The position numbers were made by a program, and so were the translations under genes. From Pelomonas sp. KK5 (GTDB lineage: Bacteria > Pseudomonadota > Gammaproteobacteria > Burkholderiales > Burkholderiaceae_C): a DNA stretch of 33,151 bases. Below are positions 21,783 to 28,615 of the stretch, one piece after another (within the stretch, counting starts at the first letter, position 1; every line of letters begins with the position of its first letter). The notes beneath the pieces were generated by a model that was not told the DNA's origin, searched no databases, and worked only from the letters and a program-made list of their open reading frames with translations. Where the stretch lies: positions 1-33,151 of the forward strand of contig NZ_LYVQ01000052.1 in the NCBI RefSeq assembly GCF_001984095.1, written 5' to 3'.

Positions 21783-22664
21783 TCAGCCGAGCGCCTGCGT
21801 GACCAGCGCGAAGCGCCGGACACCGGCAACGGCCTCCGGCACCGGCCCGCGGATCATCTCGGTCGGGCCGTCCACGCGCAGCAGGTTCAGGGTTTCGAGC
21901 CACTCGGTCAGGCCGCTGTCGAAGTCGACGTCGATGCGCACGAACTTGCCGGCATTCATGCCCACGAGGTGAGCGATCAGGGCCTTCGCGCCCTCGGCGT
22001 CGGGCGCCACGACGGGGCCGATGACCTGACCCCGGCCGAAGCGGCGCAGCATGGCGAAGCCCTTGGCGTGGTCGTCCTTGTCGAGCACCACCGTATCGGA
22101 CTGGGCGAGCAGGGCCGTGATCAGCGCCTCGCGCGGCATGCCGCGCGCCTTCGCATCGAGCTGTATCAGCTTGAAGGCATCATGGCTGGTCGACGGCCGC
22201 AGGCGCCAACCGGCGCCCAGCGCGACCAGCGGCGCGGAGCCGGCCAAGCCCTGGTGCTGGCGCACCTCGCCGCTGCGGACGAAGCCCAGGCGCTCGTAAA
22301 GGCCGCGGCCCTCGGCCGTGGCATGCAGCAGCACCGAGCGGCCCTCCAGGCCTTCGAGCAGGGCCTGCATCAGCCGGTAGCCGATGCGCCGCCCCTGGCA
22401 GCGCGGGTCGACGATGACCAGCCCCAGCGTCGCATGCGCCGGGCCCCAGGGCCAGCTCAGTGCGGTGCCTAGCAGTTCGCCATCGCGCTCCGCGACGACG
22501 CCGGAGCCGAACTCGAACGCGAACTGCCAGTCCGCCAGCCGATGCGGCCAGCGCACGGCCGTCGACAGGCCGTGCGCCGCCTCCAGGTCGGCGGCAAGCA
22601 TCGGGCGCAGGACGATGCCGTCGAGAGAAGACGAGCTGCCTGCGGCGTTGTGGGTGTAACTCAA
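21783..22664 (-). CDS. Two-domain GNAT N-acetyltransferase
   Basis: The product has 293 residues. The first domain (~1-130) is a GNAT fold: 'VLRPMLAADLEAAHGLS', 'LGLVIVDPRCQGRRIGYRLM' (the acetyl-CoA pyrophosphate loop Q-G-R-R-I-G), and 'LLHATAEGRGLYERLGFV'. The second (~150-293) resembles the GNAT-like Acetyltransf_18 domain ('VIGPVVAPDAEGAKALIAHLV', 'VRIDVDFDSGLTEWLETLNL', 'MIRG'). The start is a TTG at 22664, preceded by GGAGG at five bases; longer open frames upstream look non-coding. The likely acceptor is an amine or amino acid related to the pathway, or the gene may protect against it. It is the first gene of the minus-strand operon. Confidence 0.87.
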   Translation of the reverse strand: MSYTHNAAGSSSSLDGIVLRPMLAADLEAAHGLSTAVRWPHRLADWQFAFEFGSGVVAERDGELLGTALSWPWGPAHATLGLVIVDPRCQGRRIGYRLMQALLEGLEGRSVLLHATAEGRGLYERLGFVRSGEVRQHQGLAGSAPLVALGAGWRLRPSTSHDAFKLIQLDAKARGMPREALITALLAQSDTVVLDKDDHAKGFAMLRRFGRGQVIGPVVAPDAEGAKALIAHLVGMNAGKFVRIDVDFDSGLTEWLETLNLLRVDGPTEMIRGPVPEAVAGVRRFALVTQALG

Positions 22665-22669
22665 GGGGG

Positions 22670-22674
22670 CCTCC
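22670..22674 (-). promoter_or_regulatory. Ribosome-binding site supporting the TTG start of the acetyltransferase
   Basis: GGAGG on the minus strand (22674 to 22670) is followed by five C and then TTG (22664). The site and spacing are good enough to favour this rare start codon over the long upstream extension. Confidence 0.6.
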
Positions 22675-22749
22675 GGGAACGCAATTCTGGACCGATGGTC
22701 GCCAGCTTGGCTGCCGCACGCTAGGACGATCTTGCTGCCGGGGCCGATA

Positions 22750-22767
22750 CCGCAGCTTCGGCTGCGG
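22750..22767. repeat. UUCG-loop hairpin in the divergent region
   Basis: CCGCAGC (22750-22756) and GCTGCGG (22761-22767) are perfect complements around TTCG. On the plus strand this is a very stable UUCG tetraloop hairpin. No T tract follows on either strand. Confidence 0.6.
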
Positions 22768-22800
22768 CGGCCGCCGTACTTGCAACTTTCTGCGTTCCGA

Positions 22801-22818
22801 GGCCCGCCAAAGCGGGCC
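22801..22818. repeat. Second seven-pair hairpin in the divergent region
   Basis: GGCCCGC (22801-22807) and GCGGGCC (22812-22818) pair around a CAAA loop. It lies 33 bp from the UUCG hairpin and again lacks a T tract. The pair could belong to a leader RNA of the minus-strand operon's upstream antisense transcript or act as a barrier between the divergent promoters. Confidence 0.55.
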
Positions 22819-22941
22819 ACATCGGACGCCAGCCTCTCTAGGATCTGCCCTGTCGATCCGGGCCCGATCCCAGTGCACGAAAAGCGTGCCGGATGCCCGT
22901 TCGGCGCCGCTTTGGAGTGCACCGCGGCCCGGGCTTGGCGC

Positions 22942-22985
22942 ATGCCGCAGGCTATGCCGCAGCAGGCGTTTGAAACCACAGTTTC
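22942..22985. promoter_or_regulatory. Direct repeat plus inverted repeat, candidate operator of the plus-strand operon
   Basis: ATGCCGCAG occurs at 22942-22950 and again at 22954-22962, twelve bases apart (close to one helical turn). Nine bases later GAAAC-CACA-GTTTC (22972-22985) forms a symmetric site. The group lies 117-160 bp before the HAD start codon. The spacing suits protein binding sites on one face of the helix, but the protein is unknown. Confidence 0.35.
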
Positions 22986-23101
22986 GTGCGTGCCCGCCGC
23001 CCAAATCCCTGCATTTCTGTTTGTGTCACATGCTTCAATGAAATCCAGATGACGAGCAGCACGCAGGCCAGTTTGTTCATGAGACCCGAGGATTCAACGA
23101 A

Positions 23102-23767
23102 ATGATTTTCCGTCCCAAATTCATCACCTTCGACTGCTACGGCACGCTGACCCGTTTCCGCATGGCCGAGCTGACGCGCGACATCTTCTCCGACCGCATC
23201 AAGCCGGAAGAGATGGAACAGTTCATCGCCGACTTCACCGCCTACCGCTTCGACGAAGTGCTGGGCGCATGGAAGCCTTATGTCGACGTGCTGAAGAACT
23301 CGATCCGCCGCCTGTGCAAGGCCTGGGGCATTCAGTACTACGACCACGAGGCCCAGCGCTACTACGACGCCGTGCCCACCTGGACCCCGCACGACGACGT
23401 GCCCGCCGGTCTGGCGAAGATCGCCAAGGAGATCCCGCTGGTGATCCTCTCCAACGCCTCCGACGATCAGATCCACAAGAACGTGGCCCTGCTCGGCGCG
23501 CCCTTCCATCGCGTCTACACCGCCCAGCAGGCCCAGGCCTACAAGCCGCGACTGCAGGCCTTCGAGTTCATGCTCGATTCGCTCAATGCGAATCCGGAGG
23601 ACCTGCTGCACGTGTCCTCGAGCCTGCGCTACGACCTGATGTCGGCCGACGACATCGGCATCAAGAACAAGGTCTTCGTCAACCGCGGCCATGGCCCGGG
23701 CAACCCGGCCTACAACTACGTAGAGATCGCCGACATCGGCGGCCTGCCCGGCGTCGTCGGCCTCTGA
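23102..23767 (+). CDS. HAD-superfamily protein annotated-type 'haloacid dehalogenase type II'
   Basis: The product has 221 residues and is cytoplasmic. Motif I is 'ITFDCYGTL' with nucleophile Asp11; motif II is 'VILSNASDD'; motif III Lys is in 'AYKPRLQAFEFML'; motif IV region is 'HVSSSLRYDLMSADDIGI'. This places it in the haloacid-dehalogenase type II branch of the HAD fold. Residues expected of a true L-2-haloacid dehalogenase are not all there: the Ser-x-Asn-x-x-Asp stretch reads Ser-Ser-Ser-Leu-Arg-Tyr-Asp, and the 'WR' loop Arg is not evident. It may act as a hydrolase on a pathway metabolite instead. It is the first gene of the plus-strand operon and ends 20 bp before the FAD oxidase. 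Confidence 0.85.
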   Translation: MIFRPKFITFDCYGTLTRFRMAELTRDIFSDRIKPEEMEQFIADFTAYRFDEVLGAWKPYVDVLKNSIRRLCKAWGIQYYDHEAQRYYDAVPTWTPHDDVPAGLAKIAKEIPLVILSNASDDQIHKNVALLGAPFHRVYTAQQAQAYKPRLQAFEFMLDSLNANPEDLLHVSSSLRYDLMSADDIGIKNKVFVNRGHGPGNPAYNYVEIADIGGLPGVVGL

Positions 23768-23787
23768 ACGCGGCAGCAGCAACAGCG

Positions 23788-25077
23788 ATGAAGCTCGACT
23801 CCTACTGGACCGATTCGGCGCCGGCCTTCGTGCCCGCTGCGGCGGAGCTGCCGGCGCGGGCCGATGTCGTGATCGTCGGCGCCGGCTTCACCGGCCTGTC
23901 GGCCGCGCGCTCGCTGGCCCAGCGGGGCGCCAAGGTGGTCGTGCTGGAAGCCTGCGACCGGGTCGCCAAGGAAGCCTCGGGCCGCAACGGCGGCCATGTC
24001 AACAACGGCCTGGCCGTGGACTATGCGGTCGCCGCCGAGCAGTACGGCGTCGAGCAGGCACGGGCCTGGTACCACGAGTTCGACGCGGCCGTGGACAGCG
24101 TCGCCCGGCTGGTGAAGGAAGAGCAGATCGACTGCGACTTCCAGCGCAACGGCAAGCTCAAGCTGGCCACCAAGCCCGTGCACTTCGAGGCGCTGGCCCG
24201 CGCGCATGAGCGCATGCGGCGCGAGGTCGACTCCGACATCGAGCTGCTCGACGCCACCCGCGTGCGCGACGAGGTCGCCAGCGAGCGCTTCGTCGGCGGC
24301 CTGCTGCAGAAGCGCAGCGCGCAGATGCACATGGGCCGCTTCGCCGCGGGCCTCGGCGCGGCCGCGCAGGGCCGCGGCGCGCAGATCCACCTCGGCACGC
24401 CGGTGCAGCGGCTGGAGCGGCTGGGCCGGGGCCACGCGCACCGGGTCCATACGCCTCGCGGCGTCGTGGAGGCCCAGCAGGTGCTGGTGGCCACCGGCGC
24501 CTGCCTGCATGGTGGCTATGGCACCTTCGGCTGGCTGCGCCGGCGCATCGTCGGCATCGGCAGCTTCATCGTGGTGACCGAGCCGCTCGGCGCCGAGCGC
24601 GCGCAGGCCCTGCTGGCCGGGCGCCGCACCTATGTGACGGTGGCCAACATCCACCACTACTTCCGCATGACGCCGGACCATAGGCTGGTGTTCGGCGGGC
24701 GCGCCCGCTTCGCCATCTCCAGCCCCACCTCGGACCGCAAGAGCGGGGAGATCCTGCAGCGCGGCCTGGTCGAGATGTTCCCGCAGCTCAAGGACGTGCG
24801 CCTCGACTACTGCTGGGGCGGCCTGGTCGACATGAGCCAGGACCGCCTGCCCCACGCGGGCGAGCGGGACGGGCTCTACTACTCGCTGGGCTACAGCGGT
24901 CATGGCACGCAGATGTCGGTGCACATGGGCCAGCGCATGGCCGAGACCATGCTTGGCAACGCCGCGGCCAACCCCTGGCGCGACCGGCCCTGGCCGGCCA
25001 TCCCCGGCCACCTCGGCCCGCCGTGGTTCCTGCCGGCCGTGGGCCTCTACTACCGGCTCAAGGACCAGCTGTCCTGA
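23788..25077 (+). CDS. FAD-dependent amine oxidase, PuuB/OrdL-like (DAO family)
   Basis: The product has 429 residues, the usual PuuB length. It starts 'SYWTDSAP' as in gamma-glutamylputrescine oxidases, then the FAD motif 'DVVIVGAGFTG' (26-36), 'VVVLEACDRVAKEASGRNGGH' with the S-G-R-N-G-G signature (64-69), 'QVLVATGA', 'YFRMTPDHRLVFGGRAR' and a C-terminal 'YSLGYSGHGTQMSVHMGQRMAE'. PuuB-type enzymes oxidise a secondary or primary amine to an aldehyde with release of H2O2. The ATG at 23788 is chosen for this N-terminus; upstream sequence is the HAD gene. No gamma-glutamylputrescine synthetase (PuuA) lies in the window, so the substrate need not be a putrescine conjugate. Confidence 0.92.
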   Translation: MKLDSYWTDSAPAFVPAAAELPARADVVIVGAGFTGLSAARSLAQRGAKVVVLEACDRVAKEASGRNGGHVNNGLAVDYAVAAEQYGVEQARAWYHEFDAAVDSVARLVKEEQIDCDFQRNGKLKLATKPVHFEALARAHERMRREVDSDIELLDATRVRDEVASERFVGGLLQKRSAQMHMGRFAAGLGAAAQGRGAQIHLGTPVQRLERLGRGHAHRVHTPRGVVEAQQVLVATGACLHGGYGTFGWLRRRIVGIGSFIVVTEPLGAERAQALLAGRRTYVTVANIHHYFRMTPDHRLVFGGRARFAISSPTSDRKSGEILQRGLVEMFPQLKDVRLDYCWGGLVDMSQDRLPHAGERDGLYYSLGYSGHGTQMSVHMGQRMAETMLGNAAANPWRDRPWPAIPGHLGPPWFLPAVGLYYRLKDQLS

Positions 25078-25137
25078 GCAGCGCCGGTCCGGTCTTCATC
25101 ATTCAACCGCCTCCACTTCAGCACGCAGGAACAGACG

Positions 25138-26757
25138 ATGAACGAGAACAAGCCACTGCACGAGCTGCTCGGCCCGCAGGACAGCCTGCGCCTGATGGAC
25201 GCCCTGCGCCGCGGCGCGAGCCGGCGCGACATCCTGGGCATGCTGCTCGCAGGCGGCATGCAGGCGACCCTGGCCGGCGGCCTGGCGGGCGCGGCGCTGT
25301 CGGCCCATGCCCAGACGCCGCGCCGCGGCGGGCGCATCCGCGTGGCCGGCGGCACGGCCGCCATCACCGACACGCTCGACCCCGCCAAGATGTCCAACCA
25401 GACGGACTACTCGCGCGGCACGATGCTCTACAACGGCCTCACCACGCTGGACGGCAACCTCGCGCCGCAGCCGGCCCTGGCCGAGGAGTTCACGACCAAG
25501 GATGCGAAGGTCTGGGTCTTCAAGCTGCGCAAGGGCGTCAGCTTCCATGACGGCAAGGCGCTGAGCCCGGCCGACGTGGTGTTCTCGATCATGCGTCACA
25601 AGGATCCCGCCACGGCCTCCAAGGCCAAGATCCTGGCCGACCAGATCGACTCGGTGAAGGTGAGCGGCCCCGGCGAGGTGACGATCACGCTGAGCGCGCC
25701 GAATGCCGACCTGCCGGTGATCCTCGGCACCTTCCACTTCCTGATCGTCAAGGACGGCACGACCGACTTCAACGCCGGCATCGGCACCGGCCCGTTCAAG
25801 CTGAAGGAGTTCAAGCCCGGCGTCCGCTCGATCGCCGTGCGCAACGAGACCTACTGGAAGCCCGGCAAGCCCTATCTGGACGAGATCGAGTTCGTCGGCA
25901 TCGGCGACGACGGCGCGCGGGTCAACGCGCTGCTGTCGGGCGACCTCGACCTGGCCGCCTCGATCAACCCGCGCGCCGTGGCGCGCGTGAAGAGCACGCC
26001 TGGCTACGCGATCTTCAGCACGCAGTCCGGCCAGTACTCGAGCCTGATCATGCGCAAGGACCTGGGGCCCGGCGCCAACCCGGATTTCGTGCTGGGCATG
26101 AAGTACCTGCTCGACCGCGAGCAGATGCGCAAGTCGGTGGCACTGGGCAATGCCGTCATCGGCAACGACCAGCCGATCGACCCGACCAACCGCTTCCACT
26201 TCGCCGGCCTGCCGCAGCGGCCCTTCGATCCCGAGAAGGCGAAGTTCCACCTGAAGAAGGCCAATGTGGGCGGCGCCAAGATCCCGGTCGTGGTGTCGCC
26301 GGCCGCCACCTACTCGATCGAGATCGCGCTGGTGATGCAGCAGAGCGCGCAGCGCCTGGGCGTCAACCTCGACCTCAAGCGCATGCCGGCCGACGGCTAC
26401 TGGTCCAACCACTGGCTCAACAGCCCGGTGGGCTTCGGCAACGTCAACCCGCGGCCGAGCGCCGACTCGCTGCTGACGCTGTTCTTCAAGTCCGATGCGC
26501 CGTGGAACGAGTCGCGCTGGAAGGATGCGAAGTTCGACCAGCTGCTGGTGGCCGCCCGCGGCGAGACCGACCTGGCCAAGCGCAAGCAGATGTACGCGGA
26601 CATGCAGACCATGATCCACGACGACGCCGGCATCGGCATCCCGCTGTTCCTGGCCAGCATCGACGGCCACAGCAGCAAGCTCAAGGGCCTGGCGCCGATC
26701 CCGCTGGGCGGCCTGATGGGCTACTCCTTCGCCGAGCACGTCTGGCTGGACGCCTGA
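25138..26757 (+). CDS. ABC transporter substrate-binding protein, dipeptide/opine type (SBP_bac_5)
   Basis: The product has 539 residues. A long N-terminal region precedes 'SRRDILGMLLAGGMQATLAGG' and 'LSAHAQ'; the paired Arg before a hydrophobic stretch suggests Tat export, with cleavage near residue 58. The mature protein has the class C pattern of DppA/OppA: 'DTLDPAKMSNQTDYSRGTMLYNGL', 'WVFKLRKGVSFHDGKALSPADVVFSI', 'GTGPFKLKEF', 'LDRE.MRKSVALGNA', 'LKKANV'. Members bind peptides, opines, nickel chelates or amino-acid derivatives in the periplasm. It is followed by its two permeases and ATPase. The ligand is probably the amine compound handled by the surrounding enzymes. Confidence 0.93.
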   Translation: MNENKPLHELLGPQDSLRLMDALRRGASRRDILGMLLAGGMQATLAGGLAGAALSAHAQTPRRGGRIRVAGGTAAITDTLDPAKMSNQTDYSRGTMLYNGLTTLDGNLAPQPALAEEFTTKDAKVWVFKLRKGVSFHDGKALSPADVVFSIMRHKDPATASKAKILADQIDSVKVSGPGEVTITLSAPNADLPVILGTFHFLIVKDGTTDFNAGIGTGPFKLKEFKPGVRSIAVRNETYWKPGKPYLDEIEFVGIGDDGARVNALLSGDLDLAASINPRAVARVKSTPGYAIFSTQSGQYSSLIMRKDLGPGANPDFVLGMKYLLDREQMRKSVALGNAVIGNDQPIDPTNRFHFAGLPQRPFDPEKAKFHLKKANVGGAKIPVVVSPAATYSIEIALVMQQSAQRLGVNLDLKRMPADGYWSNHWLNSPVGFGNVNPRPSADSLLTLFFKSDAPWNESRWKDAKFDQLLVAARGETDLAKRKQMYADMQTMIHDDAGIGIPLFLASIDGHSSKLKGLAPIPLGGLMGYSFAEHVWLDA

Positions 26758-26777
26758 GCCGAGGAACGCGCCGCACC

Positions 26778-27734
26778 ATGAACCTGCTGATCCTGCGCCT
26801 GATCGTCAACCGCCTGCTGCTCGCCGCGGTGTCGCTGCTGGTCGTCTCGATGGTGGTCTTCGCCATCACGGCCCTGTTGCCCGGCGACGCGGCCGAGGCC
26901 CAGCTGGGCCAGGAGGCCACCCGGGAGTCGCTGGCCGCGCTGCGCGAGCAGATGGGCCTGAACGTGCCGGCGCCGCTGCGCTACTGGCACTGGCTGAGCG
27001 GCCTCGTGAGCGGCAATCCCGGCCTGTCGGCCGTGACCGGCCTGCCGGTCGCCGACATGTTGGCCAGCCGCCTGCCGAACTCGCTGCTGCTGGCCGGCAT
27101 CACGGCCGCCATCTCGGTGCCCTTCGCGCTGGGCCTGGGCATCGCCTCGGCGATGTGGCGGGGCTCCTGGTTCGACCGCATGGCCAGCTCCGGCGCCGTG
27201 GCCATCGTCTCGGTGCCCGAGTTCCTGGTGGCGACGCTGGCCGTGCTGGTCTTCGCGGTGCAGCTGCACTGGCTGCCCGCGCTGTCCTACAGCAGCAGCG
27301 TCGATTCGCTCGGGCAGATGATGCGGGCCTTCGCGATGCCGGTGCTGAGCCTGTGCTGCGTCACCGTCGCGCAGATGATGCGCATGACCCGTGCGGCCGT
27401 CGTCGACCAGCTGAAGGCGCCGTACATCGAGATGGTGCGGCTCAAGGGTGCCTCGCCGACCCGCATGGTGCTGGCCCATGCGCTGCCCAACGCGATCGGC
27501 CCGATCGCCAATGCGGTGGCGCTGTCGCTGTCCTACCTGCTCGGCGGCGTCATCATCGTCGAGACGATCTTCAACTACCCCGGCATCGCCACGCTGATGG
27601 TCGATGGCGTGTCGCAGCGCGACATGCCGCTGGTACAGACCTGCGCGATGCTGTTCTGCGCCGTCTACCTGTTGCTGGTCACGCTGGCCGACCTGTGCAG
27701 CATCGTCGCCAATCCGCGCCTGCGCCACCGCTGA
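26778..27734 (+). CDS. ABC transporter permease, DppB type
   Basis: The product has 318 residues with six predicted membrane helices. The first helix ('LLLAAVSLLVVSMVVFAITALLPGD') and the 'GQEATRESLAALREQMGL' periplasmic stretch are typical of the DppB/OppB half of dipeptide importers. The cytoplasmic coupling (EAA) loop 'EMVRLKGASPTRMVLAHALPNAIGP' lies at ~216-240. The ATG at 26778 follows GAGGAA; the open frame further upstream is the receptor gene in another frame. It pairs with the permease at 27755. Confidence 0.94.
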   Translation: MNLLILRLIVNRLLLAAVSLLVVSMVVFAITALLPGDAAEAQLGQEATRESLAALREQMGLNVPAPLRYWHWLSGLVSGNPGLSAVTGLPVADMLASRLPNSLLLAGITAAISVPFALGLGIASAMWRGSWFDRMASSGAVAIVSVPEFLVATLAVLVFAVQLHWLPALSYSSSVDSLGQMMRAFAMPVLSLCCVTVAQMMRMTRAAVVDQLKAPYIEMVRLKGASPTRMVLAHALPNAIGPIANAVALSLSYLLGGVIIVETIFNYPGIATLMVDGVSQRDMPLVQTCAMLFCAVYLLLVTLADLCSIVANPRLRHR

Positions 27735-27754
27735 TCGATCGAGGCTCGTTCACC

Positions 27755-28615
27755 ATGTCCCCTTCCAACATCCCCGTCGTCCCGCGGCTGCGGCGCCGAC
27801 TGCCCGCGATGTCCTGGCCCGGCCTGCTCGGCCTGCTGGTCCTGGCCCTGTGGATCCTGGCCGCCGTCTTCGGCCCGATGCTGATGTCGCAGGACGGCGC
27901 GGACATGGGCAATGCCGACGTGTTCGCACCCGCCAGCGCCGCGCACTGGTTCGGCACCGACTACCTCGGCCGTGACATGCTGGCCCGGGTCGTCCAGGGC
28001 GCGCGCTACACGGTCGGCATCGCGCTGCTGGCCACGCTGATCGCCAGCGGCACGGGCACGCTGCTGGCCCTGCTGGCCGCCGCCAGCGCGCCCTGGCTGG
28101 ACGCGAGCCTGAGCCGCTCGATCGACACGCTGACCTCGATCCCCTCCAAGATGCTGGCGCTGATCATGGTCGCCGCCTTCGGCTCCTCGCTGCCGATGCT
28201 GATCCTGACGGCGGCGCTGATCTACGTGCCCGGCGCCTTCCGCATCGCGCGCTCGCTGGCCGTCAACATCAACGCGATGGACTACGTCGTCGTGGCCCGC
28301 ACGCGCGGCGAGGGCACGCTCTACATCATGCTCAACGAGATCCTGCCCAACATCATCAACCCGATGCTGGCCGACCTGGGCCTGCGCTTCGTCTACGTCG
28401 TGCTGCTGCTGGCCTCGCTGAGCTTCCTCGGCCTTGGCGTGCAGCCGCCGGATGCCGACTGGGGCTCGCTGGTGCGCGAGAACATCGGCGCGCTGCCGAT
28501 GGGCGGCGCGGCCATCGTCACGCCGGCGCTGGCCATCGCCAGCCTGACCATCGCGGTCAACCTGCTGATCGACAACCTGCCGGGCCGCGCCGCCCGCGAC
28601 GGAGGCCTCCGCTGA
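27755..28615 (+). CDS. ABC transporter permease, DppC type
   Basis: The product has 286 residues. It has a short basic N-terminus, the first helix 'LLGLLVLALWILAAVFGPML', the DppC/OppC motif 'HWFGTDYLGRDMLARVVQGARYT' (~63-85) and the coupling loop 'DYVVVARTRGEGTLYIMLNEILPNIINP' (~178-205). It ends 'NLLIDNLPGRAARDGGLR'. The ATG at 27755 lies 20 bp after the DppB-type stop. Its TGA overlaps the ATPase start by one base (TGATG), so the two are translationally coupled. The loop reads T-R-G-E-G-T where the usual consensus is A-x-G-A-S; this is a small variation. Confidence 0.94.
   Translation: MSPSNIPVVPRLRRRLPAMSWPGLLGLLVLALWILAAVFGPMLMSQDGADMGNADVFAPASAAHWFGTDYLGRDMLARVVQGARYTVGIALLATLIASGTGTLLALLAAASAPWLDASLSRSIDTLTSIPSKMLALIMVAAFGSSLPMLILTAALIYVPGAFRIARSLAVNINAMDYVVVARTRGEGTLYIMLNEILPNIINPMLADLGLRFVYVVLLLASLSFLGLGVQPPDADWGSLVRENIGALPMGGAAIVTPALAIASLTIAVNLLIDNLPGRAARDGGLR

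Larger units (their letters stand above)
22665..23101. promoter_or_regulatory. 437-bp divergent promoter region between the two catabolic operons
   Basis: No gene is convincing here: frames read through it are Pro/Arg/Cys-rich and carry no motif. It must hold the promoters of the minus-strand acetyltransferase operon and the plus-strand HAD/oxidase/ABC operon. It contains GGAGG (minus, 22674-22670), two GC-rich tetraloop-size hairpins (22750-22767, 22801-22818), a nine-base direct repeat (22942-22962) and the inverted repeat GAAAC-CACA-GTTTC (22972-22985). A weak TTGTGT element lies near 23020, and GAGGA (23087-23091) is the ribosome-binding site of the HAD gene. An Lrp-type regulator is encoded in the minus arm and is the natural candidate to bind here. 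Confidence 0.6.

Noticed and set aside
22665-23004. Extended or extra minus-strand coding sequence before the acetyltransferase
   Set aside because: The residues are Cys/Arg/Pro/Gly-rich without homology-like pattern, and the region holds several hairpins. The TTG at 22664 with GGAGG is a better start.
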